The notes below the pieces were generated by a model. The model did not search any database. It had not been told where the DNA came from and worked only from the letters and a program-made list of their open reading frames with translations. Shown here piece by piece: positions 55,794 to 64,000 of a stretch of DNA of 64,000 nt (its first letter is position 1; each line of letters starts with the position of its first letter). Source of the stretch: Clostridium sp. (GTDB taxonomy: Bacteria; Bacillota; Clostridia; Clostridiales; Clostridiaceae); assembly GCF_021372645.1 (NCBI RefSeq), contig NZ_JAJFUC010000064.1:17030-81029 (forward strand), read 5' to 3'. Both the position numbers and the translations under genes were made by a program.

Positions 55794-55935
55794 ATAATAT
55801 AAATGCAGTAGAATTTTAATGAATAGAATATGTATGTAATGCAAACTGAAAAATTAAGAAATGAATATTTTAACGGATTTAAAACACTTAAGGAAATTAT
55901 ACTATAATTGTTAACTAAATAAAGGTGGTATATTT

Positions 55936-56643
55936 ATGGCTAAAGGAAGAGTTCATTCAATAGAATCAATGGGGCTTGTAGATGGCCCTGGAATAAGAAT
56001 GGTAGTATTTCTTCAAGGTTGTGCACTAAGATGTAAGTTTTGTCATAATCCTGATACTTGGACGTCTAATGGTGGGGAGGAGTATACACCAGAAGATTTA
56101 GTAAAAAAAATTGAAAGATTTAAAACTTATTTTGCAAGTAGTGGAGGTGGAGTTACATTCTCTGGTGGAGATCCTTTAAGGCAACCAGATTTTCTTCTTG
56201 AAACATTAAAACTATGTAAAAACAAAGGCATAAATACATGTCTTGATACGTCAGGATATGGCTTTGGAGATTATGATGAAATATTAAAATATACAGATTT
56301 AGTATTATTTGATGTAAAACATTTTACTAGAGTTGAATATAAAAATATTACAGGTATGGAAATTGATGAATCCTTAAGATTCTTAGAGGCAATGAAGAAA
56401 AATAATACTAAGGTATGGATAAGACATGTTGTAGTACCTGGATTAACAGATGGAGAAGAACATCTAAAAAAACTTAAGGAATTTATAGATACCATACCAA
56501 ATGTTGAAAAGGTAGAATTATTGCCTTATCATGTTCTAGGGGTAAATAAATATAAAGTTTTAGGAATTAATTATCCACTAGATGAAGTAAAGGCTATGGA
56601 TAAGGAACTTGTAAAGAAGTATCAAAAAGAGTTATTTAACTAA
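55936..56643 (+). CDS. pflA: Pyruvate formate-lyase activating enzyme
   Basis: Radical SAM enzyme that places the glycyl radical on PflB. CX3CX2C cluster motif at Cys29, 33 and 36 (GCALRCKFCHNPDTW), SGGDPLRQPDFL for SAM binding, 235 aa as usual. Start ATG 55936 with AAAGGTGG. The 230-base spacing from pflB includes a terminator; a TATAAT-like box lies at about 55903-55908. Confidence 0.95.
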   Translation: MAKGRVHSIESMGLVDGPGIRMVVFLQGCALRCKFCHNPDTWTSNGGEEYTPEDLVKKIERFKTYFASSGGGVTFSGGDPLRQPDFLLETLKLCKNKGINTCLDTSGYGFGDYDEILKYTDLVLFDVKHFTRVEYKNITGMEIDESLRFLEAMKKNNTKVWIRHVVVPGLTDGEEHLKKLKEFIDTIPNVEKVELLPYHVLGVNKYKVLGINYPLDEVKAMDKELVKKYQKELFN

Positions 56644-56645
56644 GC

Positions 56646-56719
56646 TAAGGCATATGAAAGAAAAGAACAAGTGAAATATGCAAAATAAACTACCGTAGAC
56701 TTGACCTTTTTTATGCCCA
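56646..56719. repeat. Inverted-repeat element after pflA (R7)
   Basis: TAAGGCATATGAAAG ... GAACAAGT on the left and GACTTGACC ... TTTTTTATGCCC on the right are imperfect inverses, matching the family ends. Confidence 0.6.
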
Positions 56720-56724
56720 AATAA

Positions 56725-56758
56725 AAAAGACTATAGGAAAATCTTATAGTCTTTTTGT
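56725..56758. terminator. Bidirectional terminator between pflA and the rubredoxin gene
   Basis: AAAAAGACTATA and TATAGTCTTTTT (12 bp) with an 8-base loop and T/A runs on both sides. Confidence 0.88.
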
Positions 56759-56787
56759 TGATTTAGTTAGATAGAGATGTATGGCAA

Positions 56788-56949
56788 TTAATCATCAATA
56801 GAAAAATTATCTTTGTTAAAAGAACATATAGGACAGACCCAATAATCTGGTAAATCGTCAAAGTCTACACCAGGATTAATGCCACCATCAGCATCTCCAA
56901 CTTCAGGATCATAAATATACCCACATACTTCACAAACATATTTTTTCAT
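56788..56949 (-). CDS. Rubredoxin
   Basis: 53-aa iron protein for electron transfer. ATG 56949 to TAA 56788, with GAGGTG at 56955-56960 on the minus strand. First knuckle [14 protein letters not shown], second [13 protein letters not shown]: the four Cys ligands and family residues are intact. The second CxxC is followed by Ser where Gly is usual, and the C-terminus ends SIDD. It is monocistronic. Confidence 0.93.
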   Translation of the reverse strand: MKKYVCEVCGYIYDPEVGDADGGINPGVDFDDLPDYWVCPICSFNKDNFSIDD

Positions 56950-57005
56950 TCTATCACCTCAGTATATAATTTAATAGAAACATAAGTAATTAGGGTTGTG
57001 AATTA

Positions 57006-57034
57006 TAGTATATTATATTATATTATATTATATG
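57006..57034. repeat. Pentanucleotide tandem repeat TTATA
   Basis: About five tandem units of TTATA (57010-57033 read TATTATATTATATTATAT). It lies in the gap upstream of rubredoxin and downstream of the exonuclease gene; such a tract is prone to length change. Confidence 0.7.
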
Positions 57035-57064
57035 AGTTATTTATTAAGGTGTTAATCATAAAAA

Positions 57065-57691
57065 TTATATATTTAATTTTTTAGATTTAAGAATATTTGT
57101 AAAATATCCTTTAGGGAAGTACCCCTTTTTTAAGCCTTCTATAACAGTTAAATAAGTTGCGGTTGTATCAAATCGTGCATCGTGATAACTTCCACTACCT
57201 TCAAATAATCTTTCAGATGTTTCAATAATTTGATTTGTTGAAATATTAAGCCAATCTATTACTTCAGCTAATTTAGGATTTTTAATTTCTCCATTAGCTT
57301 TTGGAATTTTACATATATCTCTATAGTAAGCCATAGTGCAGAAAGCATTTTTGGGAGCGAACTCTTCACCTAAGGTTAATAGTTCATGCTTTAAAAATCT
57401 AACATCAAAATTAACATTATGCCCTATTAAGAAATCAGAATTAGTAAAATCTTCGAGAAATTCTGGAACTAAATCTTCAAAATATTGTCCATTAGATAAT
57501 TCATAAAGTTTTTCTAATGAGAAACCATGAATTTCTTGTGCAGAAGGATCCATTTCATCAACTGTAAAGAAAAAGTTTTTACCAGTAGTTACTTGGGGTT
57601 TTACTCCAGCATCAACAGTTATGTAACTTAATTGACATATGCTACCAGGTTTTATACTGGTGGTTTCTGTATCAAAAAATAATAATTTCAT
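57065..57691 (-). CDS. DEDDh 3'-5' exonuclease (DnaQ-like)
   Basis: 208-aa single-domain nuclease. ExoI motif FFDTETTSIKPG with the Asp-Glu pair, ExoII HNVNFDVRFL, and ExoIII YHDARFDTTAT with the catalytic His and Asp. Similar free-standing proteins act in DNA proofreading or RNA trimming; the exact role is open. Start ATG 57691 with GGAGGT upstream. Confidence 0.9.
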   Translation of the reverse strand: MKLLFFDTETTSIKPGSICQLSYITVDAGVKPQVTTGKNFFFTVDEMDPSAQEIHGFSLEKLYELSNGQYFEDLVPEFLEDFTNSDFLIGHNVNFDVRFLKHELLTLGEEFAPKNAFCTMAYYRDICKIPKANGEIKNPKLAEVIDWLNISTNQIIETSERLFEGSGSYHDARFDTTATYLTVIEGLKKGYFPKGYFTNILKSKKLNI

Positions 57692-57712
57692 TAAATTGTA
57701 CCTCCATCTTAT

Positions 57713-57807
57713 ACCTAAGTCATCTAAAAAATAACCCTTAAAAGACGACTAAGCCAAAATTTCATTATTTTAGAATTCTGACTTGTTATTTTTTATATAG
57801 CTTAGGT
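57713..57807. repeat. Inverted-repeat element upstream of the exonuclease gene (R8)
   Basis: ACCTAAGTCATCTAAAAAAT at 57713 and its inverse at the right end (ATATAGCTTAGGT, 57795-57807), with inner GACTTGTTATTTTTT. It overlaps the 5' region of the exonuclease gene. Between it and ldh (57808-58006) the DNA is AT-rich with no other feature. Confidence 0.7.
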
Positions 57808-58006
57808 TGCTAAATTTAATTATATAGTATTTACGAAAAATTTCAAATGAGTTCTAATAAATGGTAATAAATATTATTATTTAATAATATTTAAGAGAGA
57901 AAAATTAAAGGTTTATAATAAATTATGAAAAAAATTTAACAAGTAATAATAAATTCCAAAGATGGATATAATAAATCAATAGTATAAAGCAAGGAGGAAA
58001 TTAAAA

Positions 58007-58960
58007 ATGATTCAAACAAGGCGTAAAGTATCTATAATAGGGGCAGGATTTGTAGGAGCAACAACAGCATTTGCTTTAATGAATAGTGGTGTAGCTACAG
58101 AAATATGTATATTTGATATAAATATGAATAAGGCAATGGGAGAAGTTATGGATTTAGTTCATGGTACATCTTTTGTAAAGCCAATTAATATTTATGCAGG
58201 TAATATTGAAGAAACTAAGGATTCAGATATTGTTATAATCACAGCTGGAGCAGCACAAAAAGAAGGTGAAACTAGATTAGATTTAATTGAAAAAAATTAT
58301 AATATATTTAAAGGATTTGTTCCACAAATTTCAGCAGCAAGTCCAAATGCAATTTTATTAGTTGTATCAAATCCTTGTGATGTATTAGCATATATAACAT
58401 ATAAATTATCAGGATTTCCAAAAGAAAGAGTAATTGCATCAGGAACTGTATTAGATACATCAAGATTAAAATATGTTATAGGTAAGTACTTAAATGTAAA
58501 TAATAATAATATTCATGCATATGTTTTAGGGGAACATGGTGATAGTGAAGTTGTAAGCTGGAGTACTGCAAGCATAGCAGGAGAAAGCATTGATCAATAT
58601 GCTGAAAAGTTTAATCTAGAATGGGATAAAGAAGTAAGAGAAGTAATTGAAAGTGATGTTAAAAATGCTGCTTATGAAATAATAAGCAGAAAAAATGCAA
58701 CATATTTTGCAGTAGCATTAGCGATAAATAGAATAGTAGAAGCTATATTAAGAGATGAAAATACTATTTTAACTGTATCTTGCTTAATAGAAGGAGAGTA
58801 TGATATTGATGATGTTTATTTAGCAGTACCAACAATTCTTAATAGCACAGGTGTTGTAAGAATTGTAAATCCAGTAATAGATAATGAAGAAGAGTTACGA
58901 AGATTAAAAGAATCAGCAAGTGTATTAAAAGGACATATTCAAAAAGTTATTAATAAATAA
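58007..58960 (+). CDS. ldh: L-lactate dehydrogenase
   Basis: NAD-dependent reduction of pyruvate to L-lactate. Rossmann IIGAGFVGATTAFALM near 10-25, substrate Arg in GETRLDL (Arg90), catalytic His177 in LGEHGDSEV. 317 aa. Malate dehydrogenases of this fold differ in the Q/R specificity loop; here AAQKEGETR favours lactate. Start ATG 58007 with AAGGAGG. Confidence 0.95.
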   Translation: MIQTRRKVSIIGAGFVGATTAFALMNSGVATEICIFDINMNKAMGEVMDLVHGTSFVKPINIYAGNIEETKDSDIVIITAGAAQKEGETRLDLIEKNYNIFKGFVPQISAASPNAILLVVSNPCDVLAYITYKLSGFPKERVIASGTVLDTSRLKYVIGKYLNVNNNNIHAYVLGEHGDSEVVSWSTASIAGESIDQYAEKFNLEWDKEVREVIESDVKNAAYEIISRKNATYFAVALAINRIVEAILRDENTILTVSCLIEGEYDIDDVYLAVPTILNSTGVVRIVNPVIDNEEELRRLKESASVLKGHIQKVINK

Positions 58961-59022
58961 GAAATTAAAAGAGATTTTATTAATAGCTTATATAATTAAA
59001 ATAGGTGATTATATAATACATA

Positions 59023-59063
59023 GAATATTGCGAAAAACTTTAAGTATTTCGCAATATTTTTTT
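59023..59063. terminator. Bidirectional terminator between ldh and birA
   Basis: AATATTGCGAAA and its exact inverse (12 bp) with a 12-base loop and TTTTTTT on the plus strand. Confidence 0.9.
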
Positions 59064-59066
59064 AAC

Positions 59067-60041
59067 TTAGTTATTAATTCCATTAAAGCTTATTTCACCT
59101 GCAAGTACTGCTTTTTGATTTCCTTTATTATCTTGGACTATAAGATCGCCAGCATCTGATAAAGAAATGCAAGTGACAATTTCTTCTGTGTTATATGTAA
59201 TCAATTTTGCTTGCTTTCCAAAAACATTAGAGTTTTCTCTACAAATTGAAATTGTTTCAGAAAGATCAAGATTATCTATAAATTTGTTATATAATTTTTC
59301 AAAGTGATTTAGAAATCCTGCAAGTATTTCACTTCTTTTAAAGTCTTTATTATATTGAATTTTTAGAGAGGTTGCAGTAGTTTTTATGCTTTCATCAAAA
59401 TCACCTTCATTTATATTAATATTCATACCTATACCTAAAACTAAATAATGTATACTATCCATATCACACTTCATTTCAGCTAATATTCCACAAAGTTTTC
59501 TATCATTTAGAAGTATATCATTAGGCCACTTTATAGTGCTACTAATATTAAAATCTAGGAGTGTTTTATAAATAGAAGCAGCAGCAATTTGAGTTATTTT
59601 AGGAGCTTCAGTTGGAGGAATATGTGGTCTTAAGACTAAAGTAAACCAAAGTCCACCACTCGGGGAAACCCATTGTCTATTGAAACGTCCACTACCAAGA
59701 GTTTGTTTTTCAGCAATTATTATACTGCCATCTTCAATGCTTTTTTGCGCAAATTCTTTTGCTTTAATATTTGTAGAATCTATGTCATCAAAGTGAATTA
59801 TATTTTTTCCAATTATAGATGTTTTTATTAAGGGTAAAAGCTCGCTTTTATTTAATAAGTCAGGGGAATAAATTAGTTTATAACCTTTATTTGAGATTCC
59901 TTCTATTAGATAACCCTTTGATTTTAAATTTTTTATGTGCTTCCATATAGCAGTTCTTGAAACATTTAATGTTGAACTTAAATATTCACCAGAAATATAA
60001 TCGTTAGCATTTTTCAATTCATTTAGAATTTTATCTTCCAT
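59067..60041 (-). CDS. birA: Biotin-acetyl-CoA-carboxylase ligase / biotin repressor
   Basis: Attaches biotin to carboxylases and, by its winged helix, represses biotin genes. HTH at residues about 18-60 (SGEYLSSTLNVSRTAIWKHI), biotinyl-ligase domain with GSGRFNRQWVSPSGGLWFTL and IKWPNDILL, and the C-terminal SH3-like domain. 324 aa from ATG 60041, which has CAAGGAGGG upstream; ATG 60062 in frame covers that site. Confidence 0.93.
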   Translation of the reverse strand: MEDKILNELKNANDYISGEYLSSTLNVSRTAIWKHIKNLKSKGYLIEGISNKGYKLIYSPDLLNKSELLPLIKTSIIGKNIIHFDDIDSTNIKAKEFAQKSIEDGSIIIAEKQTLGSGRFNRQWVSPSGGLWFTLVLRPHIPPTEAPKITQIAAASIYKTLLDFNISSTIKWPNDILLNDRKLCGILAEMKCDMDSIHYLVLGIGMNININEGDFDESIKTTATSLKIQYNKDFKRSEILAGFLNHFEKLYNKFIDNLDLSETISICRENSNVFGKQAKLITYNTEEIVTCISLSDAGDLIVQDNKGNQKAVLAGEISFNGINN

Positions 60042-60262
60042 AACTATGAACCCTCCTTGCATGATCTAGCTAAAATTTATTATATCATAATAATAAAATT
60101 TGTAACAAAGATTAGATTTAAATCGTTAATTAAAAGAAAATGTTATGAATTGGGGAAACGTTAAATTAATTGTAGCCATTTAAATAAAAATAATATATAA
60201 TTAAGTTTGGCATAATTTAAAAATGCAAGTTAATGTAAGGTATTTCTAGAGAGGATAATAAA

Positions 60263-61303
60263 ATGAATAAAAAAAATAGAAATATAAATCAAAAATCTAA
60301 ACCTCAATTAAAAAAAGCAAAGAAAAAGGCGAGAAGATTCTCGACTTTAGCAATAATGTCATTTTTTATATTTGAAATTCTTTTCACAACATGTACATTC
60401 CCATTTATGCTTTTATATGGACCATTTAAAAATGCAAAAAGTACATATGTTGGAGCTGCAATGACTTCAATGAATCATCAATATTTAGCAAAATGTTTTT
60501 TGTCCGATGCAAAAATAGCAGAGATTTTGGGTCAGAATTCAACTGAAACAACTAACGAAACAACTAATACATCTCAAATTCAAATTCCAAAGGTTAAGGA
60601 TGAGACTATCGAGAGTTATGAAATGACTGATAATTCTAAATATAAAGGATATTATCTTGTAATAAAGGATTCAACAAGGATCAAAATTGGATATACTTCT
60701 AAATTAAACGTGGAAGGTGAAACTACATCTCAAATTGCTATAAATAATGATGCTATTGCTGCAATTAATGGTGGAGGATTTACAGATAAATCATCTAATC
60801 AAGACTGGACAGGAAATGGAGGTTTCCCAATAGGTCTTATAATGAGTGGTGGGAAGGTTGTATTTAATGATTTGGGAGCGAATGGAGAATCGGATTTGCT
60901 TGCAATAACAAAAGAGGGTGTAATGCTTGTAGGTAAATATTCTGTAGAAAAACTTCAAGAACTTGGAGTTCAAGAAGCCTTGAGTTTTGGACCATCATTA
61001 GTTATTAACGGAAAAATGACTTCTATGAGTGGAGATGGAGGTTGGGGTATAGCACCAAGAACTGTAATAGGACAAAGGAAAGATGGTGCAATAATTCTTT
61101 TAGTTATAGATGGTAGAGGCGCAAGTAGTTTGGGAGCAACATTAAAAGAAGCACAAGAGGATATATATAAACTTGGTGCAGTTAATGCAATGAATTTAGA
61201 TGGTGGAAAATCAACAACAATGTATTATGATGGGGATATTATCAATACACCATCAAATAGCATGGGTGAAAGATCAATTCCAACAGCAATTATTGTTAAG
61301 TAA
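60263..61303 (+). CDS. Phosphodiester glycosidase family (NAGPA domain) protein
   Basis: 346 aa. Very basic N-terminus (about 28 residues with many Lys), then a membrane segment about 28-52, so type II anchored outside the cell. From about 150 the NAGPA domain: AAINGGGFTDKSSNQDW, NGGFPIGLIMSGGKVV, ALSFGPSLVINGK, APRTVIGQRKDGAIILLVIDGRG (cited in part) and NLDGGKSTTMYY. Relatives cut phosphodiester-linked sugars in exopolysaccharide or wall polymers. Start ATG 60263 with AGAGAGG. The downstream membrane-anchored gene is 20 bases away. Confidence 0.87.
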   Translation: MNKKNRNINQKSKPQLKKAKKKARRFSTLAIMSFFIFEILFTTCTFPFMLLYGPFKNAKSTYVGAAMTSMNHQYLAKCFLSDAKIAEILGQNSTETTNETTNTSQIQIPKVKDETIESYEMTDNSKYKGYYLVIKDSTRIKIGYTSKLNVEGETTSQIAINNDAIAAINGGGFTDKSSNQDWTGNGGFPIGLIMSGGKVVFNDLGANGESDLLAITKEGVMLVGKYSVEKLQELGVQEALSFGPSLVINGKMTSMSGDGGWGIAPRTVIGQRKDGAIILLVIDGRGASSLGATLKEAQEDIYKLGAVNAMNLDGGKSTTMYYDGDIINTPSNSMGERSIPTAIIVK

Positions 61304-61323
61304 ACAGAAGGTGAGGTCAAGTT

Positions 61324-62364
61324 ATGAAAGCGTCTAAGAAGATAATTGCGTGGGCAATATTATCTATAATATTACAAGTTGGTGTATTATATATTTTAGA
61401 TAACTTTGTATTTAAACATTCATCAGACTTTCGAAGTAAAAAGATAGAAATTCAAAAAGATAAGACTAAAGATATTAATGCAACTATACCAACTGGTGCT
61501 GAAACAATAAATGTATCTTATGATGGAAAATATTTGACTTATAATGAGAATAATAATTTATACATACAAGACACTAAAACAGGGACTAATACTAAAATAA
61601 CAACAGAAAGTGAATGCAATATTCTTTATTATAAATGGTTTTCAGATAGAGATAGACTTATAATAGCTAAAAAGGTAGAAAAAAATGGAGAATCTAAAAT
61701 TCAACTTGTGACATATAATCCTCAGAATTCTAATGAGACAGCTGTTAGCAATATATGTACATACCAAGAAGACATGGAAGTTAAAAAAGTAAGTGAATCC
61801 ACTATTACAGGGGTATATTATGTAGATATTTATAAAGGTGGTCTAAAGAATACAGTTTATAGAATAGATATAAATGAGACTTTGACTAAACTTTCGCTTC
61901 AAACTAATGTTTTAGGGAATATGCAAGTTATACCACATGAAGATAGATTAATATATGAAGATACAGTTAACAGCAAGTTTTTTGCTACAAGTCCTAATAA
62001 ACAACTAACATTTAATTCCAATAAGAAATTAACACTTTTAGGGATTGATAGAAAAGATGTTATATATATGGGAGAGCTTAATGGAGATAAGGTAGCAAGT
62101 ATAGTTTATGGTAAAATTAGTGAAGATACATCTACTTGGAAGAAAGTGACCCTTGATTCAGTTGTAAGTAGTGAAGATTTGTATTTTAGTAATGATAGTG
62201 AAATATTAATTAATGATAATCTTAAAGGAAGCGTTAAAAACTTGACTACTGGTAATGAAATTGAATATGAAGGAAAACTTATTCAAATTAAAGAAGATTT
62301 TATAGCTACTATGGATAGTAGTGGAAAGCTAGTTTATAAAAATTTTAAATCACAAAATAAATAA
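61324..62364 (+). CDS. Membrane-anchored protein of unknown function, propeller-like
   Basis: 346 aa. Single N-terminal membrane segment about 8-28, then an external region of beta-rich repeats with INVSYDGKYLTYNENNNLYIQDTKTG-like units (cited in part), recalling TolB/WD40-type propellers. No catalytic motif seen. It follows the NAGPA-domain gene by 20 bases, so cotranscription and a common surface role are likely. Start ATG 61324 with AGGTGAGG. Confidence 0.7.
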   Translation: MKASKKIIAWAILSIILQVGVLYILDNFVFKHSSDFRSKKIEIQKDKTKDINATIPTGAETINVSYDGKYLTYNENNNLYIQDTKTGTNTKITTESECNILYYKWFSDRDRLIIAKKVEKNGESKIQLVTYNPQNSNETAVSNICTYQEDMEVKKVSESTITGVYYVDIYKGGLKNTVYRIDINETLTKLSLQTNVLGNMQVIPHEDRLIYEDTVNSKFFATSPNKQLTFNSNKKLTLLGIDRKDVIYMGELNGDKVASIVYGKISEDTSTWKKVTLDSVVSSEDLYFSNDSEILINDNLKGSVKNLTTGNEIEYEGKLIQIKEDFIATMDSSGKLVYKNFKSQNK

Positions 62365-62367
62365 TAA

Positions 62368-62427
62368 TTAGGCATATGAAACAAAATAGACAGAATACTG
62401 ATTAGTTATTTTTTGAATGTGCCTTAA
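62368..62427. repeat. Inverted-repeat element (R9)
   Basis: TTAGGCATATGAA ... CAGAATACTG on the left pairs imperfectly with ATTAGTTATTTTTTGAATGT and GCCTTAA on the right. It begins 4 bases past the preceding stop codon, so it could act as the RNA 3' end. Confidence 0.7.
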
Positions 62428-62429
62428 TA

Positions 62430-62469
62430 AAGAGCACTCAATCTTAGTGATTGAATGCTTCTTTGTTTT
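62430..62469 (+). terminator. Terminator after the propeller-like gene
   Basis: AAGAGCACTCAATC and GATTGAATGCTTCTT form a 14-bp stem with one mismatch, then TTGTTTT. Confidence 0.75.
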
Positions 62470-62538
62470 CAAAAATATGTATGACTGTATATTAAATATG
62501 GTATAATACAAAACATATATAATAAAAAGGAGGAAAAT

Positions 62539-63177
62539 ATGAATTCTATACTTAATATGATTTTAATGATTCCAGGTATGCTTATTGCTTTTACATTTCA
62601 TGAATATGCACATGCATACGTCGCTGATAAACTGGGAGATAAAACACCAAGATTTCAAGGAAGATTAACTTTGAATCCAATTGCACATATTGATCCTATG
62701 GGATTTATAGCAGTTTTAATTTTTAATTTTGGATGGGCAAAACCAGTACAAACTAATCCATCAGCATATAAGAATTATTATAAAGATGATTTGAAGGTAA
62801 GTTTAGCAGGACCAATTACCAACTTTTTAGTTGCTATTATAATTTCATTAATTCTAGGGTTTTATGTGAGTTTTGCATATAGAGTTTTGCCATCAGCATT
62901 AGCTGGTGTATTATATTCAATGATATATATGACAATTTTGATTAATATAAATATAGGATTATTTAATTTAATACCAATACCAGGATTAGATGGATTCAGC
63001 CTTTTAAGAGATTTACGACCAAATACTTTTTACAAATTCCAAGAGAAATTTTATCAATATCAAATGATTATAATATTAGCGTTTATATTTGTTGGGGGAA
63101 AAATAATTTCAATACCAGCACAAATTATATTAAAATCATTGTTAAGTCTTGCTTCTTTAATAGTCAATATTTTTTAA
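62539..63177 (+). CDS. Site-2 protease family (M50) membrane protein
   Basis: Membrane metalloprotease-like protein, 212 aa with about five hydrophobic segments. Zinc site HEYAH at residues 21-25 and the second ligand Asp151 in NLIPIPGLDG. Short M50 members of this kind (RseP-related but with no PDZ domain) are common in Firmicutes; the substrate is unknown. Start ATG 62539 with AAGGAGG. Confidence 0.92.
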   Translation: MNSILNMILMIPGMLIAFTFHEYAHAYVADKLGDKTPRFQGRLTLNPIAHIDPMGFIAVLIFNFGWAKPVQTNPSAYKNYYKDDLKVSLAGPITNFLVAIIISLILGFYVSFAYRVLPSALAGVLYSMIYMTILININIGLFNLIPIPGLDGFSLLRDLRPNTFYKFQEKFYQYQMIIILAFIFVGGKIISIPAQIILKSLLSLASLIVNIF

Positions 63178-63293
63178 AGTAAAAATGTTAAATTCATATA
63201 TAATATAAATAATCAAAACTGAAATTCTAATCATATAAAGTATTTAAACGATTATTTATATAAATAAGAGTACAAAATTTAAAGATAATTGAG

Positions 63294-63322
63294 TTGACAA
63301 AATTTAATACAATTTGTATAAT
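63294..63322 (+). promoter_or_regulatory. Promoter of the argS T-box transcript
   Basis: TTGACA at 63294-63299 and TATAAT at 63317-63322, spaced exactly 17 bases; both boxes consensus. Confidence 0.9.
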
Positions 63323-63329
63323 TTAATAA

Positions 63330-63611
63330 CATTAATATTGAAATATTCGAAGAAAAGGAGAGTATTTTAGTTGATTCCTTAAGCGAATAGGGATTTTGGT
63401 GTAAGCCCTATGGATAGATTAAAAGAAGAGAACCTTAGAGAAATCACCTGAAATGAGTAAGGATGGTCGCAATTAAACTTTGCGTTAAAAGTTAAGGGGT
63501 ATTTTATTTAGGCACATTCAAAAAAATACAAGTTAGTATGCCTTATATAAAATACAAATAGAGTGGTACCGCGGATAATCCGTCTCTTTGTTTATAAGAG
63601 GCGTTTTTTTA
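63330..63611 (+). promoter_or_regulatory. T-box leader (arginine) controlling argS
   Basis: Stem I with apical AGGGATTTTGGTGTAAGCCCT, followed by the specifier strand; AGA (Arg) at 63429-63431 precedes ACC as expected, so an arginine codon is likely. The T-box GTGGTACCGCGG lies at 63562-63574 and a terminator GTCTCTT...AAGAGGC with seven T at 63582-63609. Uncharged tRNA-Arg should allow read-through. A dispersed repeat arm lies just before the T-box. Confidence 0.9.
63508..63546 (+). repeat. Repeat-family arm inside the argS T-box (R10)
   Basis: TTAGGCACATTC, then AAAAAAATACAAGTTAGTAT and GCCTTA, the left-arm consensus of the family. It stands between stem III and the antiterminator of the T-box RNA. 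Confidence 0.65.
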
Positions 63612-63667
63612 TTGCAGAAAATACTATAGAATTTTTGTTATTTGAACAAAATTAGAGGAGGATATTT

Positions 63668-64000
63668 ATGGATTATAAAGTTAAAGTTGCAGAATTAATA
63701 AAAGAACATGTGGAGTTGGATATTGAATCTATAGAAAAATTAATCGAAATACCACCAAAGCCAGAAATGGGGGATTATGCGTTCCCATGTTTTCAATTAT
63801 CAAAGGTTATGAGAAAAGCTCCTAATATGATAGCAGAGGAATTGAAAAATTCTATGTGCACTGATGGATTTGAAAGAATTGAAAGTCTTGGACCATATCT
63901 TAATTTCTTTGTGGACAAAGGAGTATTTGCAGAAAATACAATTAAGAAGATTTTAGAAGAGGGAGATAACTATGGAGCATCAAATATAGGGGAAGGAAAA
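63668..64000 (+). CDS. argS: Arginyl-tRNA synthetase, N-terminal part (cut by window end)
   Basis: Charges tRNA-Arg. ATG 63668 with AGGAGG at 63655-63660; 111 codons run open to the window end. The visible part is the N-terminal additional domain ([20 protein letters not shown], then [19 protein letters not shown]). The catalytic HIGH motif is beyond the window. The T-box directly upstream supports the call. Confidence 0.93.
   Translation, partial: MDYKVKVAELIKEHVELDIESIEKLIEIPPKPEMGDYAFPCFQLSKVMRKAPNMIAEELKNSMCTDGFERIESLGPYLNFFVDKGVFAENTIKKILEEGDNYGASNIGEGK

Overview
The window is low-GC, AT-rich DNA with strong AGGAGG-type ribosome binding sites. Its gene content (pflBA, ldh, rubredoxin, spore-type PdaA deacetylase, PyrK/PyrD type 1B, MurT-GatD, T-box and ZTP RNAs) points to an anaerobic, endospore-forming Firmicute, most likely Clostridium sensu stricto of the beijerinckii/saccharoperbutylacetonicum kind. 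The genus is inferred from gene families and style; no rRNA is present to prove it. It reads as ordinary chromosome: no phage, transposase, CRISPR array, tRNA or rRNA gene was seen.

Layout. 0.2-3 kb: a three-gene ABC importer of the NMT1/SsuABC type. 3-6 kb: a repeat-rich gap, a YitT-family membrane protein and an orphan gene. 5.9-10.2 kb, mostly minus strand: flavin reductase-like protein, D,D-carboxypeptidase, and gatD-murT (lipid II amidation). 10.6-18.6 kb, plus strand: a giant ZapA-coiled-coil protein, U32 peptidase, MutS2 and a DUF523/TudS-like protein. 18.8-20.2 kb: PutP. 20.6-28.8 kb: PhnA-like zinc ribbon, SbcD-SbcC, ribosomal protein L25/Ctc and a phosphosugar mutase. 29-36.4 kb: TPR protein, then a surface polysaccharide cluster (TagA-type transferase, MurJ, two glycosyltransferases, Wzy/WaaL-like ligase). 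36.5-44.7 kb: FTCD-like cyclodeaminase, an unlisted 46-residue protein, PdaA, YchF, ManA, UppP, PfkA and a beta-lactamase-fold protein lacking its nucleophile. 44.7-51.1 kb: the pyrBICFKDE operon behind a PyrR-type attenuator. 51.2-58.9 kb: DUF2334 deacetylase, pflB-pflA behind a ZTP riboswitch, rubredoxin, a DEDD exonuclease and ldh. 59-64 kb: BirA, a phosphodiester glycosidase-family protein, a membrane-anchored unknown, an M50 protease, and a T-box followed by the 5' part of argS.

The genes mostly serve central functions: cell-wall building and recycling (DacF, MurT/GatD, UppP, MurJ, PdaA), pyrimidine synthesis from carbamoyl phosphate to OMP/UMP, mixed-acid fermentation (PflBA, Ldh, PfkA) and DNA maintenance (SbcCD, MutS2).

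The least ordinary signals are: (1) a dispersed family of imperfect inverted repeats with ends like TTAGGCACATTC / AATAACAAGTC, about ten full or partial copies, one lying inside the argS T-box leader; (2) the pfl control region, where a roughly 94-bp promoter segment is duplicated on both sides of a ZTP riboswitch and a three-codon reading frame; (3) a 678-residue ZapA fusion containing an in-register 126-bp tandem duplication; (4) a class A beta-lactamase-like protein with Gly where the catalytic Ser should be; (5) a perfect 24-bp hairpin at 52.7 kb. I do not see a clear multi-gene system that is evidently new.
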